The position numbers and the translations under genes are program-made. 64,000 bases of DNA. It comes from Molanna angustata (lineage: Eukaryota > Arthropoda > Insecta > Trichoptera > Molannidae). The stretch is taken from assembly GCA_963576475.1 (NCBI GenBank), contig OY754979.1, positions 25,863,034 to 25,927,033 on the forward strand. The letters run 5' to 3'. Numbering within the stretch: the first letter of the stretch is position 1; each line of letters begins with the position of its first letter. Positions 34,790-47,689 of the stretch are shown piece after piece. The notes beneath the pieces are model-generated. The model saw only the letters and a program-made list of their open reading frames with translations, made no database searches and was not told the DNA's origin.

Positions 34790-35330
34790 CCACAGGAAAA
34801 CCAAAATCACCATCTACAAAACAGTAATACGTATTGTACTGGCATACGTTTGTGAGGCGCTTACACTGACAGTAAGGATGGCCGAGATGCTGGATATTTT
34901 CGAAAGAAAGATCCTCCGTCGAATCTGTGGACCGGTAAAAGAGAGACACCAATGGCGTATTCGCACAAACGACGAGCTGTACGAAATATATGTACCAGGC
35001 CCCAAGAATCTCAACACATTTAAAACTGCTTAGGTTGAGATGGGCTGGACACGTACAAAGAATGCCAGAATCACGCGTCCCCAAAAGGATACTGAATGGA
35101 CACCCAGGTGGAAGAAGACGAGTTGGAAGACCCAAGCTGAGATGGGAGGATGAGGTCAGGAGGGATGCAGAGCAGCTCCTTCAGGTGACTGGCTGGAGGA
35201 CGGCAGCCGAGGACAGAATGAGTTGGAGGCGCTTGTTGAAAGAGGCCAAGGCTCGATATGGGCTGCAGCGCCATATCGTCTGTATTTTTTATTCCGTTTT
35301 TAAATGCATTTATGTTTTTAGCTCTTATCA
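34790..35330 (+). mobile_element. LINE C-terminal fragment 1
   Basis: Decayed frame with FERKILRRICGPV-like and ISTHLKLLRLRWAGHVQRM, RVGRPKLRWEDEVRRDAEQL. L-R-W-x-G-H-V-x-R-M followed by G-R-P-x-x-R-W is the standard C-terminal tail of RTE-like LINE polyproteins. Stops near 34830-34990 break it. Confidence 0.8.
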
Positions 35331-35334
35331 ACTC

Positions 35335-35820
35335 CAACAGCTTTTAAATACCTTGGTGTGAAGATATCTAGTTGTAATGATCTCTATAAAGAAGTCGACG
35401 AACAGACTAATAAAGCTGCAGTTATCTCCGGATGCATGAGGGACATTGTTTGGGCCAATAAACATATGCTATTTGAGAGTAAGGTCCGAATATAATATAA
35501 TACCTGAATCAGACCCATAATGACTTATGGAGTTGAAGCAAGGGCAAACACGGTGAGAACAAAACAGCTACTCAGAACAACTGAGATGAAAACACTAGGA
35601 CCTATCTTGGGCAGAACCCTCAGAGACAGAATCCCCAATGAGGAGATCCGCAGAACCTGCATTGTGGAAGATATTGTAATGTGGAGCAGGCAAATAAGAC
35701 GATACTGGAGAGATCATGTTAAAAGGATGAATCCAGAAAGGCTGCCAAAATTGTACCTAATGCGCGAGATACCAGAGGAACGCCGACCACCGGGAAGACC
35801 ATCAAAGAGATGAAGGGAGA
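35335..35820 (+). mobile_element. LINE C-terminal fragment 2, different family
   Basis: Reads TAFKYLGVKISSCNDLYKEV, then IMTYGVEARANTVRTKQLL, GRTLRDRIPNEEIRRTC and RRPPGRPSKR. It starts in the KYLG region before the end of fragment 1's tail, so two LINE families are juxtaposed. A stop at about 35490 breaks it. Confidence 0.8.
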
Positions 35821-35939
35821 GCTGGACATTGCGAGGGTATGGTGGTGTATGAGAAAAGAAAAAGAGAAGCTAAAATTATACTCACCATAAAACCTTACCA
35901 CCAGCAGTCAGCGATATTGCAATGAGACTCATTTAAAAT

Positions 35940-36740
35940 AATGCAAATATCTCAGTATCTCAGGGCGTGTTGTTTATTGATGAAGACGAAAAAAGAATAT
36001 ATTTAAGTATCAAATAAGAATTTTCTGTTCAATGAAACAGTAATTAAAACATGAAAAGCTGAGTCAGATGTGATTGTAGGGAAGACCAAGTGATGAAAGA
36101 AACGCACAAATACAAAAGAAATTACAATTTATTCATATCATGGTTGGCAAGGAGTGTTAAATATGATACAGTTATCTACGTTACCTGAACTAAGCTAAAT
36201 ATTTGACATTTTAATAAAATAATTTAATTCTTAAATTACAATTTACAAGTTTTTAAATGTTTTTCTAGACCATGTGGTGTATAATAAAAAGAAATATCAG
36301 ACATGACATAATTAAACAGATTCAACTAAATTTTCAAATGATATCAGTATTTCATATGTTTTTTTTATAATAACCAAGAAATGAAACAGTTTTAGGAATT
36401 TCCATCTTCTTGAAGATGATCAGCAGATACAATTGTTGAAGAAAACTACCATCGTAGTATTTACGTCGATTTGAAGTGCAATTTACAGGTGTTTTAGTCA
36501 TTATCAAGTCATGATGTGCAAATGTGAGCATGCACCAACCATGATATTTAAAATTATTCATTTTCAGTCATCCATGGTGTACATAGTAAAGTACACCAAT
36601 GTTGAAGAATGATGAAAAGACAGCATGAACAAACAAGATAAAGAAAGTAAAGAAGAAAGCAAAGAAGCAAGGAAGCAAGGAACAAAGAAGCAAAGGACAA
36701 AGGACAAAGGAGGCGGTTATATTTCCTGCAAGAATTCAGT
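35940..36740. other. AT-rich interval, no supported gene
   Basis: Contains a purine repeat AAAGAAGCAAGGAAGCAAGG near 36660-36710. The minus frame 36561-36352 has no supporting evidence. Confidence 0.4.
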
Positions 36741-36813
36741 TAAATTAGCGAACGTGACTCATGCCAGATATTTTATATAGACGAGGATCGATGAAATTAG
36801 ATAGAGAACTTAC

Positions 36814-36870
36814 CCAGCCTCCTTTGAATTTAAATTTCCAGTCTTTGCTGGGTAATTTTGCGTAGGCCAT
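36814..36870 (-). CDS. Candidate first coding exon of an unidentified gene
   Basis: ATG at 36870 in context CTCAACTATGG, then MAYAKLPSKDWKFKFKGGW and a GTAAGT donor at 36813, phase 0. Upstream to about 36965 is GC-richer sequence (GCGGGTCGAAATATC, GACAGCCGACACGAGG on minus) that looks like a 5' UTR. No downstream exon could be recognised in the repeat-rich 8-36 kb interval. Confidence 0.45.
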
Positions 36871-37565
36871 AGTTGAGCGATGACACCTCGTGTCGGCTGT
36901 CAGCGTTGAAAAGAAAGGCATAGATATTTCGACCCGCCTAGCTAATCCGTTCACGGCTGTGTTCGCCTTACAACTTTTTTAGAAATATTGCCAATATTGC
37001 GAAGTGCGTTCGTTTAAGACATTTTTATAAACATTAAATTAAAATTATTAAATAGTGACGTGTAAATACAAAATAACGTCACAACATCCTCGTCCCAGGA
37101 CCTGTAAAAACAGATCATAGATCTAAAAAAAGAGGAAGAAGAAGAAGATCAACTCCAATGGGTTAAATTGAAAACCTTGACTCCCAGAAATTGAAAATGT
37201 GGAATTTTCTAGAATTTTCAAAAATGTTAAATAATAAAATGAATATACCGAATTGTTTGTATGTATGTGTAATATGATTGAGGACAATAAAGGAAGGTAA
37301 AGTATTGATATAAAGCAGCATATTATCCACTACATATATGTACATTCAACATAAGGCGCGTAAGGACTGGGACTGTAAGGAGCTGCAGAGTGCAAATGAA
37401 AGGTGACGTGAGAAACATTTGCTATGGACCTCTGCGCTCATTTAAAATAATTTTATTTCATATTATTTCATCAATTTTCTTTCTTTTGGGAAACGCACAA
37501 TAATAAAACATACAAGTACCTACCAACATACATTTGAAATACGTAAACAATGCAAATACATCATG

Positions 37566-37737
37566 CCCCTGAGTCAAATAGAAAACGCTTAACGATATAG
37601 CTAAACGCTAATTTTTATTTTTGTTTGGGATTTGACGTTTGTTATTGTAGAAAAAAATTATACAACAAATGTCAATTCTAATACAAAAAAATATCGTTTG
37701 GCTATATCGTTAAGCGTTTTAACTTGGCTCAGACCCC
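37566..37737. mobile_element. MITE, CCCCTGAGTCAAA family, copy 1
   Basis: Near-complete foldback: CCCCTGAGTCAAATAGAAAA...GGGATTTGACGTTTGTT and complement. Same family as 53299-53477; this copy is more diverged. Confidence 0.85.
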
Positions 37738-37858
37738 CTAGACAACGTGTCATTTAGCTCAAGAAAAGAAACAAGAAAATATAACTCAACGTATGGAAGT
37801 GACAGCTGCTAGTCACGTGACAACTGTCACTTCCATACATTGAGTTGTCTAGGGGGGT
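37734..37858. mobile_element. Small foldback element abutting the MITE
   Basis: Ends CCCCCTAGACAAC and its complement at 37846-37858. Inner arms ACTCAACGTATGGAAGTGAC and complement. Related sequence (AACTCAATGTATGGAA...) is at about 2840-2875. Confidence 0.75.
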
Positions 37859-38019
37859 GACCTCTCATTCTATTCCTCACCGCTTTGTATTATATTTTCT
37901 TCGTCCGGCGAGATTTTTAATCAATAAAAAATATTAAATATTTAATTTTAAAATGTCACATGTTTACAGTATCAAGATTCTTCTGTAGAACTTCTATACC
38001 TAATATTTATTATAAATAA

Positions 38020-38245
38020 TAATTATATTTATCTCTCTCACATTCCACAACCTCTATCTTCCTCCATTATTTGTTGCTGTGATTTTACATTTAATAATGT
38101 TACGTGTTTATCTTTCTGTTTGTTTTTGTGTTATAAATTTAATGTGCCTACCACTACACTATTTACCTATGGCCTCACATTGCTTTGGTTGGTTGGAAGA
38201 AATTACCTTATGGCAATAAACCCGCCATTGCACACATAATAATGT
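38020..38245 (+). mobile_element. LINE 3' end
   Basis: TCTCTCTCACATTCCACAAC, GGCCTCACATTGCTTTGGTT, GGTTGGAAGAAATTACC and GGCAATAAACCCGCC. Same family as 6565-6640 plus 7370-7500. Confidence 0.7.
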
Positions 38246-38837
38246 GCACGAAGTACTTAAATATATAATAATATGTGTGATCAGCGCAGAGAACCTTATG
38301 GCATACATACATCAAAAACACACCACGGCGAGCTGTCAAAAACAGACGGCATCCTTAGCAAGAAGTGGAAATAACTGAGAACATATTTCACATCCCTCCA
38401 ATCCTTCACTTTAATACAACTCTTCTCTCTTTCTTTACTTACATACCTACCTAGGTACCTTTATATACAACCTAGTCTTCTCCAACTAACTAAATCAAAA
38501 CAAAATATATGATCAATAGGTACTAGGTGTTACCCTACATGTGTTGCAATGTCTCATCAGTCCCTTTCGTCCCGACACAATGTGATTTTGAAAATTACAA
38601 TTTATAATAAACTACCTGACCCGGCGAACTTCGCACAGCCTCAGTCAATGGATGTCGTGTTAACTTTTATCTAAACCTTATTTAGGATATTATCAACGTA
38701 ATAAAATGAATACAAAAAATATTAAGTTCAATGGTTTATTAGGATATGTAACAATAATATAAAAATGCAAAAATCGATAATAATGAATACATTTCTCTGT
38801 ATCTGGCAGCTCAAGAATCAACCCCACGCATAATGCC

Positions 38838-39055
38838 GACCACCGTGGCACAGTTGGTAAGTCGTTTGGCTTCTGTGCGGTCGTCCTGGGTTCGATTCCC
38901 AGCAGAGGAGAAATTTATATAAATTAATTTCTCTCGCAAATATTGCTTCCCTGGGCTGGAAACACTGGTTTGTTGGAAGAAATTGCCATTCGGCAATAAA
39001 CTCGCCACTTGCGCAGGGTGCAAGGAAGTGTGAAATTATTATTATTATTATGTCA
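38838..39055 (+). mobile_element. tRNA-derived SINE, family S2
   Basis: Head CCGTGGCACAGTTGGTAAGT, B box GGGTTCGATTCCCA, then a body ending in a LINE-type tail (TTGGAAGAAATTGCC, GGCAATAAACTCGCC) and an ATT microsatellite. The tail matches the LINE 3' ends in the window, pointing to its mobilising partner. Confidence 0.85.
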
Positions 39056-39059
39056 AAAT

Positions 39060-39790
39060 TTTCTTTAATCCATGTTTTGTTTGTTCATTTTTTTTCGCAT
39101 AATAAATTCCATTTTCAAATTATTTAAATAATAATTCTAATTAAATGAATAATATTAGGTACCTACCTCGAGTTTCTATTCTAAATTTATTAATGACTTG
39201 TTGAGTAGGTAGCCTACCTACCCTGAAGTTTTACGTTCGATTTTTGATTTATTTATTTCATGGAGTATGTTCCGTGATTTATTTAGATTTCGTAAGTTAT
39301 ATTGTTTGCATAATATAGGTACCAGGCGTACAGTTTATTTACATGCTTTTTTATATTTTCCCCCAGCGCAGGCATACCCAAAATCAGTTAAAATTTCACC
39401 ATCTTCATCAAACATTTTCTATATGTATAGAGACTTAAAGTAAAAATATCAAGTCTAGTGTCACTCATACAGTTTATATTATAAGAATTACATGCTCTAT
39501 TCACAAATGAATTGCGTGAGTAATTATAGTCCTATAAGTGTGTCAATGTAGAATAAAGATGGGTTCCTGCCTACTGCCTATTCTCCGAGGGCAATGAAAA
39601 GGAAGCAGCTGACATAGACTCGGACCATCTACTCCACCATTAATTATCTTGTGCAAGTATAAACATAATCAGCCACAATTCTTCTAGACTCCAATGATTT
39701 CAGTTTGTAGTGTTGAAGGCTAGTTCATCTTCATCATAAGCTCGACAGCCCTGGGTGGGCCTTGGCTGAATCCAAGAGTCTCCTCCGTTT
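39060..39790. other. AT-rich interval with GGTACC/TACCTACC runs, no supported gene
   Basis: No ORF above noise. AAGCTCGACAGCCCTGGGTG...GTCTCCTCCGTTTCCGTC (39740-39800) looks like a conserved LINE/SINE fragment. Confidence 0.4.
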
Positions 39791-39795
39791 CCGTC

Positions 39796-40185
39796 TATCC
39801 GTTGCCTTCGTTCTCCAATTTCTAATATCTACTGTGGAAGCATCTATTATTTCTCACTGTTTGTCTTTGACAAATTTTATATATCGATACAGACGAAGAA
39901 TGAATATATTTATATAAGAACCGGAAATAAGTGAACGTTGCGCAAGCGCTTAAAGTGTTCACAAAATGTGCCTGATTTCCCGTTTCTCCTTATCCGTTGC
40001 CTTCGTTCTCCAATTTCTAATATCTACTGTGGAAGCATCTATTATTTCTCACTGTTTGTCTTTGACAAATTTTATATATCGATACAGACGAAGAATGAAT
40101 ATATTTATATAAGAACCGGAAATAAGTGAACGTTGCGCAAGCGCTTAAAGTGTTCACAAAATGTGCCTGATTTCCCGTTTCTCCT
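39796..40185 (+). repeat. Tandem duplication of 195 bp
   Basis: 39796-39990 and 39991-40185 appear identical, starting TATCCGTTGCCTTCGTTCTC and ending CCCGTTTCTCCT. The right part of each is a family A fragment (GTGAACGTTGCGCAAGCGC). Confidence 0.95.
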
Positions 40186-40446
40186 ATAAATTTCTTTCTT
40201 TTTTTCGTTCTCGAGGGTCCCGTAAGATCTGGGTAATCGTAATACAACAGACATAATAACATGTCACATACTTAAGTAATGAGGTTCACTACCCATTCTG
40301 GATGTTGCCTCTTTTGATGAGACGTGACTAGTGTTCACGCACGTGTAGTGCTTATTTTTATAACGTATTGCATAACCCGCACACCTGTCGCTGGTAACCC
40401 ACCCCCCCACACGATGGGATATGCCATGATATGACATGTAGGTATG

Positions 40447-40605
40447 TCAATTCGGGTGACAGGAAAATTATTCGAAAAACAATTATTCGAATGCTCAATT
40501 TTACTTAAATCAATTTTACGAATGGCAATTATTCGAATCACATTTTTTCGAAAAACAATTTTCCGAACACACAATTATCAGAAATTACAATTGTTCGAAT
40601 TTTTA
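40447..40605. repeat. ATTCGAA-motif array, left inverted terminus
   Basis: Repeated ATTATTCGAAAAACAATTAT-type motifs. The complement of the array at 43655-43765 aligns with it (AATTCTTCGAAACACAATTG, TTCGAATGCGCAATTG). The pair bounds about 3.3 kb. Confidence 0.65.
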
Positions 40606-40617
40606 TGACGTCAAGTT

Positions 40618-40845
40618 GGTAGTATTGTGAGAGGAATAAACCATAGAATTGTTTTCGGATTTATTTGTCGTTAAAACACTTTGTTTATTCAAATTTAGAG
40701 AAAAGTTATTTAGGATGTGTTGAAATGTAAGGAAAACTGAAATATGTTGCCAATCAATACGACAAACGCGCGATATTCCATGACTCACTTTTTGCACGGA
40801 GTACTACATCAACATAGTATATTATGTATACTGAAAATCTATGGA
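40618..40845 (+). mobile_element. MITE family C, right half
   Basis: AACCATAGAATTGTTTTCGG, CAAACGCGCGATATTCCATG and ACTGAAAATCTATGG match 17880-18068. Confidence 0.75.
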
Positions 40846-41057
40846 ATAAACAACATGGCGACGCATCGTGCTGTCAAACATCAGTTATTAAAAATGTGCT
40901 CAAGCATACGTACTCAACAATAATACAACAAGTAATAATAGTCTTCATCGAATATATTTTACTGGCAACAAATATGTCAAAGGAGGCAACATAATGACAC
41001 AAAAATATATTAAATTCGGTCAATTGGTTTTCCAACAAATGTTAGTTCGAATAGTCC

Positions 41058-41262
41058 GAAGGCGTGATGACAGTATGAAAAAATCATTGAAATTATAATT
41101 TTATAAAATAAAATAGGTTATAAAGATTTGAAAAAATATATTTCTTTTCATTTTAAAAGAGCGAATAATATTAATATTATTAAAATAAAAATACAAAATA
41201 TGTAAGTCCGCCATTTTATGAGAAACACCAATCAGAGTGAATCAAATATTATGACGTCACAG
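41058..41262 (+). repeat. Direct repeat, copy 1 (partner 42304-42506)
   Basis: Shared blocks AAAATAGGTTATAAAGATTT, GAATAATATTAATATTATTA and CGCCATTTTATGAGAAAC over about 205 bp, with scattered differences. Confidence 0.85.
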
Positions 41263-41552
41263 TTTCAATACAATATATATGAAATTACTTTGCATAGAAA
41301 AAAGACTTTTGCTCATCAGAATTTAGAAACGTAAAAACTTGCGTATAAGCGTATTTTTATTATTCTATGCATATAAGTACTTCATTTATCTATAATTTAA
41401 ATACAACTTACATCTCGAAAATCGATAAAATATGTTCCTTCTTCTCTCTACATTATGTGTTCATAAACTAAAAGCATACCTACGCGGTACTCTGGTAGAC
41501 ATGACATGTGTAAAGCTGCGTTGCACCGCTCAATTGCGTCGATTCTGTTACA

Positions 41553-42135
<583 letters not shown>

Positions 42136-42139
42136 TATT

Positions 42140-42179
42140 ACTTTCCCGATTCTACTTTTAAAAGTAGAATCGGGAAAGT
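42140..42179. repeat. Perfect 40-bp palindrome
   Basis: ACTTTCCCGATTCTACTTTT followed without spacer by its exact complement. It lies at the inner edge of the left inverted arm. Confidence 0.95.
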
Positions 42180-42303
42180 TGTGATATTTTTAAACATGTA
42201 GGTAGATGAAATATAATGAATACAATAATAATCTTTGCTTATATAAAATACAATACCTGCATATTATACTTTTATTATTATTTAATGACCCGGCGCAGTG
42301 AAT

Positions 42304-42506
42304 AGGCGCGATGAGAGTAAGAAAAAATCATTGACATTATGATTTTAAAAAATAAAATAGGTTATAAAGATTTAAAAAAATGTATTTATTTTCATTTTAA
42401 AAGAGTGAATAATATTAATATTATTAAAATAAAAATACAAAATATTATAGACCGCCATTTTATGAGAAACGCCAATCAGAACGAATCAGAGCGCATGACG
42501 TCACGA
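42304..42506 (+). repeat. Direct repeat, copy 2
   Basis: Partner of 41058-41262, separated by about 1.25 kb start to start. Confidence 0.85.
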
Positions 42507-42904
42507 TATTCTAGATCCACGTCCAGTGTTGCCGATTTCGGGAAATTCAGACTTGCGTCGGCACTTAATCGGGAAACGCTTTAATTCGGCACTTTTCGGG
42601 ATTAAAATGTATCAAAAAATTATATATTTTTGTTTATACTAGATGTATTAATTTTGTATTTTTTACGTCTAAATAAAAGTAACTATTTTTATTATTAGTA
42701 GTAAACATACAAAGTAAATATAAGTTATTTCATTTCAATAAATATCATTTTATTATTTCACTGGTGCTTACATAGTTTAAGCAATTTCTTTTTGTTTGTA
42801 TCTTTGTTACTAGCCCCTTCACTAGGCATGGCCTGTGCTAAGGTAAGCTAGTTTTATGTTATTGTCTATTACGTTGTTTATTTAGTAAGTATGTAGGTAT
42901 GTAT

Positions 42905-43070
42905 GTCGGTTAAAAAGCAAGCAACTCAATACTCTAACACTGTTCGCATTCTCCCGGTCTAGCACTCACGACTCACTGTGCCGTGAGCCAATACATTTCG
43001 AAGGAGTGACTTAACACACCCGGCGCAGTGAACTGGGTCGATGCAATTGAGCGGCGTAACGCAGTGGTGT
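42905..43070 (-). repeat. Inverted repeat, right arm
   Basis: Complement of 41510-41545 plus 41970-42135, but without the TA array. At the corresponding place it reads GTGAACTGGGTCGATGCAAT. Confidence 0.85.
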
Positions 43071-43654
43071 TACACAGGCCTAATGCCTAATACGCGGGAA
43101 ACTTAAGATGGCGTATTTTGACGTTTGGACATTCATGAAGTTCTTTTTATGCTTATTGCCTTATTAATGGTAAATATTTTTTAAATGAATTATAGTATTG
43201 AGAGCGAAACGTGGGGGAACAAATACTGTATTTCATTGTAAACGCATACTTAATAAAATACACTTTCTGGGTCTCGCCGTGCCAAATTTAACCACTTATT
43301 TCTCGTTTATATTCGCGTGGGACGAAAACAAATACATCAGTGTTTTTTTCGACGTGTTTGTACATTTTGGGACCGCACAACACTTATGCACTTTTGAATT
43401 TATTTTAAATACACAAATCGTCTTAAAATACATATAGTACATATAGTAGTGATATGCGGTTTACGAAACCATGACGTCACCGTCAGCTCCGACGGACGCC
43501 ATTACACTGCAAGCGTTTTTTGACGTAAATGTCAAATTGGATTTTGAAATGGCAATTTTTGCTACTAAACCTTTATTTTATGTAGAAATGTATATATATT
43601 TGAAAACAGTGGATGCGTAAAAACATCGTGAGATAGTTTCTCAAAATTAGTCAT

Positions 43655-43765
43655 CATGCCTATTGTCATTCTGATAACTAATTTTCGAAAAATTGTTATT
43701 CGTACAATTGCGCATTCGAACAATTGTGTTTCGAAGAATTTTCATGTAATCGTCAATTCGGTGGA
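43655..43765. repeat. ATTCGAA-motif array, right inverted terminus
   Basis: See 40447-40605. Ends near TCAATTCGGTGGACGCC. Confidence 0.6.
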
Positions 43766-44413
43766 CGCCTGATTGTAGGCAAAAGGTAAGACCAATTTTG
43801 TAGAAGAAAGTCAGTTTCCAGTTTAAAATAAAATTTGTAATATAATTTCCGCCAAACATCTTGACCGAGCTTCCGGTTGCGCAGAGCGCAAATTTGTCTT
43901 TTTGCTTCGTTGGTTTACGTGCAAATCGCCCCCCTTCTCAGCTAAAAGTTCAAGTTATTTAGCGACAACTATACGACCGCAGATATTTTATATTTGCCAT
44001 CTCCCTCTAAACACAGTAATGTTAAAAAAATCTCATAGGGATTCCTCTTCAGAAAAACCACACAATGGAAACCATTTTTATGACAATATATAAAAATGGG
44101 GGCTGTGACCAATGCTAAACTCTTAACAACGTTGATAATAATATTTAAAACCATTTGCCAAAGTCCAATCGTGCAGAAATATTATATTGTACTAAAAAAA
44201 AATTATTTATTATTTGAAAATTTGTAGCCACTGCCACCAAAAATTTGGTCCAGTATTTCAATTTTTACCATTTTTTTAAAAAAATATTTTGTTGCAAATA
44301 TTATTTAAAGAGACTTAATTTTTTTCCATATTTATTTTATACTGTCATAACCTAGCCTACATTTTGCACTCAGCTTGACTTTTGGGACATCCTGTATATA
44401 TGATATTATATAC

Positions 44414-44631
44414 TTAACCCTTTGAACGCGTAAATCGACTATTATCCATGGCTTGTAAAAAACGTTACCTTTGGATGCAAAAAAATATAAAAAAAAATTT
44501 TGATCGGTGTATAAATAAAGATATTGATTAAAAAAATTAAAAGGAATTTTATAGAATAATTTCTTTTTTATTAAAAATTTGTATTTTTCAGAACAAATTT
44601 TATTTTTTGCTTAACGCATTCAAAGGGTTAA
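44414..44631. mobile_element. piggyBac-like MITE, TTAA-flanked
   Basis: Starts TTAACCCTTTGAACGCG and ends CGCATTCAAAGGGTTAA, 218 bp including both TTAA sites. CCC-starting inverted ends next to TTAA are the piggyBac hallmark. No transposase. Confidence 0.85.
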
Positions 44632-44639
44632 ATACAATT

Positions 44640-45830
44640 TTATTTATTGCATCAAGGAAAACAGCCATTATAATTTTCAAAATATTTACTAAATTATCAA
44701 TTTAGTAAATACACATCAATTTAGTAGAAACAAGAAGTATTAAAAATAAAAACAATTAATTAAAAACATCCATTTATTTGGTACACTTATTAAATTAAAT
44801 TCAAAATTATTTTGAACATGCATTATAAATCTAATAAAATATATACAAATTATCCTTAAATTATGAGGTTCTTTTTTATACATATGTAAATACTGTCGTA
44901 TTTATAAACTTATAATGAATAGTCAAAAAAATCAAAGGGAAGAAGAGAATATTATAATTTTAAGAAGAAATAACAGAAGATATGGCCGCCATTGTGTCGA
45001 TAAAATTTGCTATTTTTAAACAATTGTATCCAAAACATACAGCATTTTTTTATGATACTACATTCTACATTATAAAACAGATTCATCGAAACAATCTTGA
45101 AAATCATTAATTTGTCTTTTTTGTTTAAAATTATAAATAAATACATCCTCTTGGCATAAATTCAATGAACTTTTGAGAGTCTATAGTATGCTAAATAGTA
45201 AATTTTGAAAATATTATCCCCAGTACCCTCAAAAGACTTTGAAATAAAAACCAGTTTATTTTTACATCTTTATTCTATTGCGTGAGTAATTTAAAATTTG
45301 TAAATAATGCTTTTCTTGTATAATTAGTTTTAATAAAACCCTTTTTTAATTTTTTACTGTAGTTTTTCTTTACCCTTAGCGCTTTTGTCCCGTTTCTATC
45401 GGGGTACGCTTTGACCATGATCCTGGAATTGGCGAGTCTGGTTATTACATTGAAGCGACTGCCATCTGACCTTCGTAACCCTTAGAAAGGGGAACCAGAC
45501 AAATTGGATCATGGTTACACAGTGATATAAATCAATAATATATAATTTTTTACTGTAGTAAGTAGTATTTTCATACAATCGAAAGAGAATATAAAAATAT
45601 ACCTACAGAGTGTTTACTATTACAATTACTATTCTTGGCATTTAAAAAACTCCTAAATTTTACCTTTACTTCACGAGATATTGCATATCACAGATTTGGT
45701 GATATGCAATATTTTTTCATGTTTCGTACATTATAAGGTACCTACTTTAGAGTCAATACTTATGTACATCCGTACGCCCAAGGTATACAACGGCCTTAAC
45801 TACTTAGTTTTGAATCTTATTTCAATTAAT
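44640..45830. other. AT-rich interval, one possible repeat, no gene
   Basis: 45385-45515 (CCCGTTTCTATCGGGGTACG, then AATTGGATCATGGTTACAC) is GC-richer and may be a transposon fragment. GATATGCAATATT at 45683-45713 forms a small inverted repeat. Confidence 0.4.
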
Positions 45831-45835
45831 CCCAT

Positions 45836-45990
45836 AGATTTTCATATAATATACTAGATGTCGCAGTTAGCCAATTTCGATGAATCGAAGTGAGGTATTT
45901 TTACGCGGGACTTTTGACAACAAGGTGTGCAGAAAACATATTTTTTTAATAAAGAATAACGACTAATGTGAATTGTTTTCATTTTTTAAT
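45836..45990 (+). mobile_element. MITE family C, left half
   Basis: CCATAGATTTTCATATAATA, CTAGATGTCGCAGTTAGCC and GAATCGAAGTGAGG match 17736-17850. Confidence 0.75.
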
Positions 45991-45999
45991 GTCAGATAT

Positions 46000-47455
46000 C
46001 CAAAAATTACATGCATTTATCTATTTTTTGACATCTGTGAAGCCAATGCGGCCATATGAAAAAAATAAATGAGGGTGTTCGTAAACAATTTAGTGAACTA
46101 CTTAGTCACGTCTTAGTATACGCTTATAAGTAAGATTTTTTAAATACCGAATTATTTTAGTTGTGCTTATCTAGTTGTGCGTTAAGTAAGTTACTAACGA
46201 AATCTAATAAGTAAGACCGTTAATGTTTGTGAAACTTTACACATGCATACAATACATTGATTACTAATAATATCCATAAATCCGTTTCATAAAAGCTCAC
46301 ATGTATTTTAAACATATATTTCCTTACTATAGAATACCATTTGCCTGGTTGTACCAATGTTTTGTTGAACCCTGTGATAAAACCATACTTTTATAGTTTG
46401 TAATTGCAAAGAAAATGAAATTTGTTCCATAAACTTGATACTTTTTGAATATTATTCATTAGATACATTCGCAACTATGCAAATAGATTATATATAATTG
46501 CTTTCTTGGATAAAAGAGTCCAAAAGTAGAATAACACAGCCTATGAATTTCCACATGAAAAAGATTTTGACAAGATATATTCAGTACTTTGCGGCCCTTG
46601 AGCCGATAAGAAATAAAAAATTTAAAGAATAAAACTCCTTGCTGTGGATTGAAATTTTACTAATCAGGTTTTCATTTCATTTGACGATGAAAATACAAAG
46701 TTCTCTAAGCGTGTAAACAATTTTTATCACCGTTGTACACTTATCAACTGATTTAAATTAAATCTTACCTAAATTGTACTAAAATGAGTTTCACTTTTTA
46801 AAAATAAAATGTCAATTTAAATTTAACTACACTAATTTTACTTAGGTATTTAATTAATAAATAATATATTACATTTTTTTTGTACTTTTCTGATAAAAAC
46901 ATAACAATCTTAGAATATATATTAAGGTTCCAAAGACAATTTAGGTATTGTATTACAGTTTGCCCACAATTTGTGAATGTCAGTTAGGAATAATTATGAA
47001 CATTCAATATGTTTTAAATGTGCGATTTGTCAAAATAATTTGTTATTATAAATTGAAATCAACTTTTTGTAATTTGAATATTCTCCAATGGGCTGAATGT
47101 AATAAAGTCCATATAGTCTTAAATATTTAAGTAAAAAATATATATGTACCTATTATGATAAATATATACATAAATTTGATATCTGCAACATTATTTTATT
47201 GTCATTATAAAAATGAATTATCCAATTAAAAATTATTGATAAAAATAATTGTGCTTAAAACTATAAATTTTTAGGAGTCTTTGTACAATGGGCACAGATA
47301 TAATAAATTTACCAATAGTAAAAATAATAATCCATCTGTTGTAGATTTGGAATATTCTAGATTTAAAATGTTCTGCAAATAAATAAAGTAGAACTCGGAA
47401 GATTGTCCTTCTGTTTGGCACATCTATTTTCATGGTAGTCTAAGTTGAGACTGCC
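46000..47455. other. AT-rich interval, nothing recognised
   Basis: Only short unsupported frames on both strands. Confidence 0.45.
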
Positions 47456-47462
47456 TGTAGTA

Positions 47463-47689
47463 GCATTAGGTGTAACACAGCATAAGTCAATATCGTTAAT
47501 TTTACAGTAGAGCAAAAAACCTATTTGATAAAATATAAAAACACAAAGCCACATGAGTGGACAAGTTTTTTTTTTATTATTATTGGCAAAAGAAAGTACA
47601 TTTAAATGTAATATAATAATAATTTTAGAAAGATTGTTGCTCTACTGTAAAATCGCTGATATTGACTTAAGCGGTGTTATACCTAATGC
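47463..47689. mobile_element. Foldback MITE, 53-bp arms
   Basis: Arms 47463-47515 and 47637-47689 (GCATTAGGTGTAACACAGC... / ...GGTGTTATACCTAATGC), with a few mismatches and an AT-rich middle. Confidence 0.85.

Noticed and set aside
35719..35901. Minus-strand ORF rich in Ser/Phe
   Set aside because: Antisense of the LINE tail at 35335-35820.
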